In this document: piece by piece, positions 6,739 through 10,936 of the stretch
Layout of the letters: each line of letters starts with the position of its first letter
Numbering within the stretch: the stretch's first letter is position 1
Source of the DNA: Phosphoribacter sp044220725
GTDB taxonomy: Bacteria > Actinomycetota > Actinomycetes > Actinomycetales > Dermatophilaceae
Length of the DNA: 10,936 nt
Direction of reading: 5' to 3'
Assembly: GCA_044220725.1 (NCBI GenBank)
Contig: JBGAQN010000080.1
Coordinates: 1 to 10,936, forward strand
Made by a program: the position numbers and the translations under genes
The notes under the pieces: model-generated
What the model was told of the DNA's origin: nothing
What the model saw: only the letters and a program-made list of their open reading frames with translations
Database searches by the model: none

Positions 6739-8940
6739 TCAGGCCAGGGCCTCCCGGACGGTACGGAACAACGACTGCGCCCGCGGATTGGTCGCCAACT
6801 CCTCGACGGTCACCACCGCGCCGTCCGGCCCGCCCAGCGGGATCTTCCAGTTGGCGTATTCCTTGTCCGTTCCGGGCTGGTTCTGCACGCGTCGCTCCCC
6901 CACGGCATCGACCAACGCCACACCCTGCATGAGCGCCGGCGCCGACGCCAGGAGCGCGTAGAGGGCCTCGACGATGTGCTGCTCGCTCGGCTCGTCGCCC
7001 TCTGCGGTTGTCCCGTCCAGGCTCGGGACCGCTCGCTCGGGCAACAGCCCACGACGGCGGCACAGGTCCAGCACCAACTCTTGCTCGAGCCGGTCCGCGG
7101 CAACCTCCTCCTGGACCGAGCGGGTCAACAGGCCTAGTCGGTCGCGCAGAGCGATGTGCTCGCCGGCGAGGTATCCAGCCGTCGGTGGCAGATCGTGGGT
7201 GTTGACCGAGGCCAAGCAGCCCCGCCGGTAGGCCTCCGGGGGCAGAGGGGTCTTGTCCGCGGCATACTCGAACCACAGGATCGAGGTGCCAAGGAGGCCA
7301 CGACTGGTCAGGTAGTCCCGCACCCACGGCTCGAAAGTGCCCAGGTCCTCGCCGATGACGACAGCGCCGGCCCGGTGGGCCTCCAGGCAGAGGATGCCGA
7401 CAAGGGCCTCGTGGTCGTAGTAGACGTAGGTGCCCTGATCGGCGGGCATCCCTCGCGGCACCCACCACAGCCGGAACAGGCCAAGGACATGGTCGACCCG
7501 GATACCCCCGGCGTGGCGCAAGATGGTGCGCACCATGTCGCGGAACGGGGCATAGCCCGCTTCGGCCAACCGCTGCGGGTGCCACGGCGGTTGGGACCAG
7601 TTCTGCCCCTGCTGGTTGTACATGTCCGGCGGCGCTCCGACCTCCGCGGCCGGAGCAAGGACGTCGCGCAACACCCAAGCGTCCGATCCCAACGGGTGGA
7701 CACCGACGGCCAGATCGTGGACGATCCCCAAGGCCATTCCCGCCCGTCGAGCGCTGGCTTGGGCAGCTTCGAGTTGCTCATCGAGCACCCATTGCAGCCA
7801 GCAGTAGAAGTCGATCCGGTCGCGTAGCCGCTGACGCATGGCGAAGGCCGCCTCGTCGTGGGGCCGCAGTTCCTCCCAAATGACCGCGTCTTCGGCGGCG
7901 CGTTCACGCAACGCGCACCACAGGGCGAAATCCTCAAGTCCGCGCCCGTGCTCGGCCCGGAAGGCGGCGAACCGGCCTTCCCGGCTGGGGCTGCGCGGCA
8001 CGGCATACACCAGTTGCAGTGCCTCCAGCTTGCTCCCGTATGCCGCGTCGCGCGGCACCTCGCTCGCGTCATGGTTGCGAGCGGTCGCCTGGGTCCAAAT
8101 GAGCGAGACGTGCCGACGGGCCGCGGTGGTGAGATAGATCGACTCGGGGATGGCCTCGATGCGGATGTAGAGCGGGCTAAAGAAGCGCCGGGTCGTCGGA
8201 AGATAGGGCGAGGCCTCCATCGGCGGAGTCGGCTCGGCGGCGTGGAGCGGGTTGACCAGGATCCAGTCGGCGCCCGAGGCACCACTGATCGCGGCCAGGT
8301 CGGCCAGGTCCTCGACATCGCCAACGCCCCACGAACGGGCCGAGCGAACCGAATAGAGCTGGGTCATCAGACCCCAGGTCCGGTCCTTCCCGGCCCGGGC
8401 CGGCAGCAGGTCGGCGGTGGTGAGCCGATTCGGCACGACGACGAGGGTGGCCTCGGACTGCCTGCCGTGGCTCTCCGCGCGGATGACATGCCAACCTAGC
8501 GGCAGGGTCTGGGGCAACCAGAACGAGGCCTGGCCCATCGTCACCCCGTCGATCTCGCGAGGGGGGGTGTCGTCCTCACCCTGGGCGACCGGCCATTCGG
8601 TGCCGGACTCGTCGACGACCCAGACCCGGACGTCGTCGCCGTGGTGGACGTGGACGGGGATTCGGGTGGCGGCGCCTTCGCGCATGATGACGGTCGGCGG
8701 GAGAAGCTGACGCCACGGTTGAGCGGCCCGGTCGGCCAGCGCGCGTTCGCAGACTGCTTCGGTGCTGGCGTCGACGCCGAGCGCTGCGAGGACCTGGGTC
8801 AAGGTCGTCGCCGAGACGGGGTGCAGGTCACCGTAAAAGCCCCAGAAGTCGATGCCGACGCCGTATGCCTTGGCCAGGACCTGGAGCTGCTCCAACGACG
8901 CGGCCTCGGGCGGCTCAACAGGGGTGACGGTGTCGGGCAT
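6739..8940 (-). CDS. malQ: 4-alpha-glucanotransferase (amylomaltase)
   Basis: MalQ, a cytoplasmic GH77 enzyme, moves alpha-1,4-glucan segments between maltodextrins and releases glucose, in maltose and glycogen metabolism. With ATG 8940 it has 733 aa, the length of bacterial MalQ with an extra N-terminal beta-rich region. Residues 1-175 form that region. The catalytic barrel follows, with WGVGDVEDL (204-212), SPYLPTTRRFFSPLYI (244-259), GQNWSQPPW (445-453), the nucleophile Asp483 in GIRVDHVLG (479-487), acid/base Glu531 in VIGEDLG (528-534) and the third carboxylate Asp583 in NTHDLPPTAGY (580-590). The frame is open upstream to 9039, but ATG 8940 has purines resembling a Shine-Dalgarno just upstream (AGGCAGGA on the minus strand, 8944-8951). 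The SDR gene lies 229 bp upstream on the same strand, so malQ could have its own promoter. No other maltose gene is in view. Confidence 0.96.
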   Translation of the reverse strand: MPDTVTPVEPPEAASLEQLQVLAKAYGVGIDFWGFYGDLHPVSATTLTQVLAALGVDASTEAVCERALADRAAQPWRQLLPPTVIMREGAATRIPVHVHHGDDVRVWVVDESGTEWPVAQGEDDTPPREIDGVTMGQASFWLPQTLPLGWHVIRAESHGRQSEATLVVVPNRLTTADLLPARAGKDRTWGLMTQLYSVRSARSWGVGDVEDLADLAAISGASGADWILVNPLHAAEPTPPMEASPYLPTTRRFFSPLYIRIEAIPESIYLTTAARRHVSLIWTQATARNHDASEVPRDAAYGSKLEALQLVYAVPRSPSREGRFAAFRAEHGRGLEDFALWCALRERAAEDAVIWEELRPHDEAAFAMRQRLRDRIDFYCWLQWVLDEQLEAAQASARRAGMALGIVHDLAVGVHPLGSDAWVLRDVLAPAAEVGAPPDMYNQQGQNWSQPPWHPQRLAEAGYAPFRDMVRTILRHAGGIRVDHVLGLFRLWWVPRGMPADQGTYVYYDHEALVGILCLEAHRAGAVVIGEDLGTFEPWVRDYLTSRGLLGTSILWFEYAADKTPLPPEAYRRGCLASVNTHDLPPTAGYLAGEHIALRDRLGLLTRSVQEEVAADRLEQELVLDLCRRRGLLPERAVPSLDGTTAEGDEPSEQHIVEALYALLASAPALMQGVALVDAVGERRVQNQPGTDKEYANWKIPLGGPDGAVVTVEELATNPRAQSLFRTVREALA

Positions 8941-9169
8941 CGGTCCTGCCTCGGCTGGAATGGGAAGGTCGGCGCCGATTCTTCCACTCCTGCCGGTATG
9001 CCGTGTTGCACTGTTCGGGTCGCCCGTGGGGACGTCCAAGAGGCCGTCGGGTCTGGCGTGATCGCGCGGCTCCTGACGGCTTCATCGGCGGCTTCACCCC
9101 CGGGTGTCGGTCCTCGGTCCGTCCCTGTCGGCGCGGCGACGGCAGCGCGACCGCTCGGATGCCGTTGCC
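8941..9169 (-). promoter_or_regulatory. Upstream region of malQ
   Basis: The 229 bp between the SDR stop and malQ contain the ribosome-binding site (8944-8951) and, further up, TTGGAC on the minus strand as a possible -35, but no convincing -10 at the right distance. No strong operator-like palindrome was found. One copy of the over-represented octamer GGTATGCC (8995-9002) lies here, outside any gene I accept. Confidence 0.3.
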
Positions 9170-10111
9170 TCAGGCCGGCGGGTCGAACCGTCCGTCGACG
9201 GCGGTCCAGCCACCGTCGACAAACAGGACGGTCCCCGTCACGTAGCTTGCCGCGTCGGACGCCAAATAGACTGCCGCGCCGGCCAATTCGTGCGGCTTTC
9301 CCCACCGGCCGAGGATGCTCTTGGCGCCGTAGGCGGCATACCAGTCGGCGTTGTTCTTGATCGGGGCGGTGAGGGGCGTGTCGATGACCCCGGGCGCGAT
9401 GGCGTTGACGCGCACCCCGCTGGGGCCGAGTTCGGCCGCGAGGGTGCGCAGCAGCATGACCAGTCCAGCCTTGGTCATCGCATAGACGCCTTGGCCCGGC
9501 TCGGTGGTCAAGCTGCGGATCGAACTGCAGCCGATGATGCTGCCTCGGCCGCGCTCGGCCATCCCACGCCCGAAGCCGGTCATGAGGTCGAAGGCCGCGC
9601 GCAGGTTGAGCCGTACGACCGTGTCGAACTCCTCTCCCGTGTAGGCCAGCAGGCGCTTGCGGACGTTGACCGCGGGGGTGACGACGAGAATGTCGACGGC
9701 GCCGAGGTCTTGGGTCGCGCGTGTCACCGCCGCGTTGTTCAGGATGTCCAACTGGTATGCCGTCAGCCTCCCCCACCCGTCGTTCGCAGCCTCGGCCTGG
9801 TGAGCTGGGCCTTGGGATGCAGGCTCGGCGACGACCTGGTCGATAGGGTCGGCATTGGTCGCTTCTGGGGCTCGGCCAGCCTGGTCGACGGTGTGTTGGG
9901 CGGCGCCCAGATCGCGGTCGACGCACATCACGTCGGCACCATGGGCGGCCAGGCCGAGCGCGATGGCCTGCCCAATCCCTGAGCCGGCTCCGACGACGAC
10001 CGCCCGTCGTCCGTCCAGCCGGAACAGGTTCGCAAGCTTGTCAACTGACGCACCAATGGGAGGCGCCGCACTCGGTGCAGGTGTCGGGTCGGTCTGGCCG
10101 GCGTTGTCCAT
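9170..10111 (-). CDS. Short-chain dehydrogenase/reductase (SDR) with polar insertion
   Basis: A classical-type SDR, an NAD(P)-dependent oxidoreductase acting on an alcohol or ketone; 313 aa against the usual 250-280. The dinucleotide motif is GAGSGIG (41-47). Asp65 at the end of beta-2 (CVDRD) suggests NAD(H) rather than NADP(H). The catalytic set is complete: Asn169 (RLNL), Ser197 (GCSSIRS), Tyr210 and Lys214 (YAMTK). PGVIDTPLT (240-248) and the C-terminal GWTAVDGRFDPPA follow. Two oddities: a polar, Ala/Gln/Glu-rich stretch of about 35 residues (roughly 80-117) after beta-2, and VTPA (144-147) where most SDRs have NNAG. The first 30 or so residues are also extra and Pro/Ala-rich. ATG 10111 has no Shine-Dalgarno, but a CACAAT -10-like box sits 7 nt before it. 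The substrate is unknown; sugar-alcohol and gluconate dehydrogenases are among the relatives. Confidence 0.88.
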   Translation of the reverse strand: MDNAGQTDPTPAPSAAPPIGASVDKLANLFRLDGRRAVVVGAGSGIGQAIALGLAAHGADVMCVDRDLGAAQHTVDQAGRAPEATNADPIDQVVAEPASQGPAHQAEAANDGWGRLTAYQLDILNNAAVTRATQDLGAVDILVVTPAVNVRKRLLAYTGEEFDTVVRLNLRAAFDLMTGFGRGMAERGRGSIIGCSSIRSLTTEPGQGVYAMTKAGLVMLLRTLAAELGPSGVRVNAIAPGVIDTPLTAPIKNNADWYAAYGAKSILGRWGKPHELAGAAVYLASDAASYVTGTVLFVDGGWTAVDGRFDPPA

Positions 10112-10118
10112 GCGTGTG

Positions 10119-10124
10119 ATTGTG
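10119..10124 (-). promoter_or_regulatory. -10-like box of the SDR gene
   Basis: CACAAT on the minus strand ends 7 nt before the SDR ATG, so transcription would begin at about the start codon. The -35 region is weak. It lies about 50 bp downstream of the long inverted repeat. Confidence 0.35.
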
Positions 10125-10175
10125 TCAGCCGGAACCCGGGGACGAACCGCTGGCCCCCGGCCCCCTCATGACCTC

Positions 10176-10236
10176 GCCGAGATTGACGTTGGCTGCAGGC
10201 CACGCGGAGCCCGACGACCGCAACGTCAATCTCGGC
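10176..10236. repeat. Long perfect inverted repeat (16-bp arms)
   Basis: GCCGAGATTGACGTTG (10176-10191) is repeated inverted and without mismatch as CAACGTCAATCTCGGC (10221-10236), around a 29-nt loop. A degenerate further copy may follow at 10235-10250, with GCAGAGATTG and then GTTG. It lies between the tandem array and the SDR promoter, in DNA I judge non-coding. It could act as an attenuator or terminator for transcripts entering from the peptidase side, as a binding site for a large dimer, or as a dispersed element found elsewhere in the genome. Arms this long and exact are unlikely to be chance. Confidence 0.85.
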
Positions 10237-10247
10237 AGAGATTGGGT

Positions 10248-10274
10248 TGCTGGCCCTGCTGGCCCTGCTGGACT
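10248..10274 (+). repeat. Three tandem 9-bp units
   Basis: TGCTGGCCC occurs at 10248-10256 and 10257-10265, with a third copy at 10266-10274 changed in its last three bases (TGCTGGACT). It bridges the inverted repeat and the tandem array. It is probably a slippage product with no evident function. Confidence 0.7.
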
Positions 10275-10280
10275 CGCCGG

Positions 10281-10582
10281 GAATCCATCGGCGAGTGTGA
10301 GGATTTCGGGCGGATCAAGGTCGCCGGGCGGGCAATTCGTCGGCGAGTGTGAGGATTCTTCGGGCGGATCAGGGGCCAAGACCCCCGAAACCATCGGCGA
10401 GTGTGAGGTTTTCGGGCGGATCAGGGGCCAAGACCCCCGAAACCATCCGCGAGTGTGAGGATTTCGGACGAATCAAGGCCCACCTCCCCGAAACCATCCG
10501 CGAGTGTGAGGATTTCGGACGAATCAAGGCCCACCTCCCCGAAACCATCCGCGAGTGTGAGGATTTCGGGCGGATCAGGGGC
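10281..10582. repeat. Tandem array of six 51-54 bp hairpin-forming units
   Basis: The anchor GCGAGTGTGAGG starts at 10291, 10343, 10397, 10449, 10500 and 10551, giving spacings of 52, 54, 52, 51 and 51. Each anchor is followed by (A/T)TTTCGG(G/A)CG(G/A)ATCA or a close variant, and most units end in CCCCGAAACCATC. The copies at 10449 and 10500 are identical over 51 bp, so the array grew recently. Within units, TTTCGGG can pair with CCCGAAA, for example 10410-10416 with 10436-10442. The linker between anchors is also conserved, which excludes a CRISPR array. The array starts 9 bp past the peptidase stop codon (minus strand), so it is probably in that gene's 3' untranslated RNA. Frames through it shift between copies because 52 is not a multiple of three, so I treat it as non-coding. 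Confidence 0.88.
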
Positions 10583-10590
10583 AGGTGCGG

Positions 10591-10935
10591 TCAGCGGAAG
10601 GCCGACGGGAAGGCGTCCCGCAGGCTGCGGATCTCGCCGGCCGGCGTGGGCACCGACGTCGCGGCCAGCATCGCGTGACCGATCGCCCGCGTCACGCAGT
10701 CTCCCGCCGCGTCGAGCAGCGCGTGAAAAACAATCGGGTCCGGCGCCCCCTCAGCCCCCCGCGCGCCCGTCGCAAGGGTGAACAGGGTGTCGCCGTCGAA
10801 CATCGTGTGCACCGGCCGGATCGCCCGGGCCATGCCGTCATGTCCGATCCCGGACACCTTGGCACACTGCGCCTTGGTCAACGTCGCATCCGTGGCGATG
10901 ACCCCGATGGTCGTCGCCAGCCCAGGGCCCAGCCC
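10591..10935 (-). CDS. P1-family peptidase (DmpA-like aminopeptidase, S58), C-terminal part
   Basis: P1-family enzymes are N-terminal-nucleophile hydrolases that cleave themselves into two subunits and act as aminopeptidases or amidases. The visible 114 residues run off the right edge and correspond to the small C-terminal subunit: TTIGVIATDATLTKAQ at the start, then GHDGMARAIRPVHTMFDGDT, LFTLATG, and a helical C-terminus ending in DAFPSAFR. In this family the nucleophile is the residue freed at the cleavage site. By alignment from memory that would be one of the two Thr in ATTIG (codons within 10909-10914); family members use Ser or Thr. The apparent start at 10881 is an internal TTG, not the true start, because the family sequence continues upstream without a break. 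The stop is 9 bp from the tandem array. Confidence 0.88.
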   Translation of the reverse strand, partial: GLGPGLATTIGVIATDATLTKAQCAKVSGIGHDGMARAIRPVHTMFDGDTLFTLATGARGAEGAPDPIVFHALLDAAGDCVTRAIGHAMLAATSVPTPAGEIRSLRDAFPSAFR

Positions 10936-10936
10936 C

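Noticed and set aside
8941..9039. N-terminal extension of malQ to 9039
   Set aside because: The extra 33 residues have no MalQ similarity that I recognise, and ATG 8940 has a purine-rich ribosome-binding site immediately upstream.
10281..10582. CRISPR array
   Set aside because: The spacing is regular, but the sequence between anchors is nearly as conserved as the anchors and two whole units are identical. No cas gene is present.
10349..10678. Protein with 17-residue repeats (ECEDFGRIKAHLPETIR)
   Set aside because: The repeat keeps frame only across the two 51-bp units. Other spacings of 52 bp break it, no ribosome-binding site is seen, and the frame runs antisense into the conserved peptidase gene.
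10591..10881. Complete 96-aa protein starting at TTG 10881
   Set aside because: P1-peptidase family sequence (TTIGVIATDAT) continues upstream in frame to the window edge, so this is a fragment of a larger gene.

Overview
The window is GC-rich chromosomal DNA from an actinobacterium. The base composition (estimated by eye at roughly two-thirds G+C or more), codon use and protein families all fit. A member of the Intrasporangiaceae/Dermatophilaceae is my best guess, but that is inference. No RNA gene, insertion sequence, phage gene or CRISPR array was found. Both end genes run off the window.

Layout. (1) 2-1228 (+): a Tat-type DyP peroxidase lacking only its extreme N-terminus. (2) 1263-3532: a TetR-family repressor (-) divergent from a 14-TM DHA2-type MFS exporter (+). 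A perfect inverted repeat sits between the exporter's -35 and -10 boxes, a classic local repressor-exporter switch. (3) 3618-6651 (+): a class V aminotransferase-fold PLP enzyme of unresolved substrate, an alpha/beta hydrolase and a YciI-like protein. The PLP enzyme has its own promoter with an inverted repeat across the -35 box. (4) 6739-8940 (-): malQ, convergent with the YciI-like gene and separated from it by GC-rich hairpins. (5) 9170-10111 (-): a short-chain dehydrogenase with an unusual polar insertion. (6) 10112-10590: a gene-free stretch holding a long perfect inverted repeat (16-bp arms) and a six-copy tandem array of 51-54 bp units that can fold into hairpins. (7) 10591-10935 (-): the C-terminal end of a P1-family (DmpA-like) peptidase.

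Two patterns cut across the genes. First, several genes (TetR, MFS, PLP enzyme, YciI-like, SDR) have no convincing Shine-Dalgarno but carry a -10-like hexamer 6-7 nt before the start codon, as expected for leaderless mRNAs. Second, GTATGCC/GGCATAC occurs 19 times by my hand count, far above what base composition predicts. It falls in several reading frames, on both strands and once between genes, and it imposes codons (TAT, GCA, ATA, GTA) that are otherwise rare in such a genome.

No clear new multi-gene system is visible. The items most worth pursuing are the tandem hairpin array with its neighbouring inverted repeat, the over-represented octamer, and the uncharacterised PLP enzyme with its private operator-like site.
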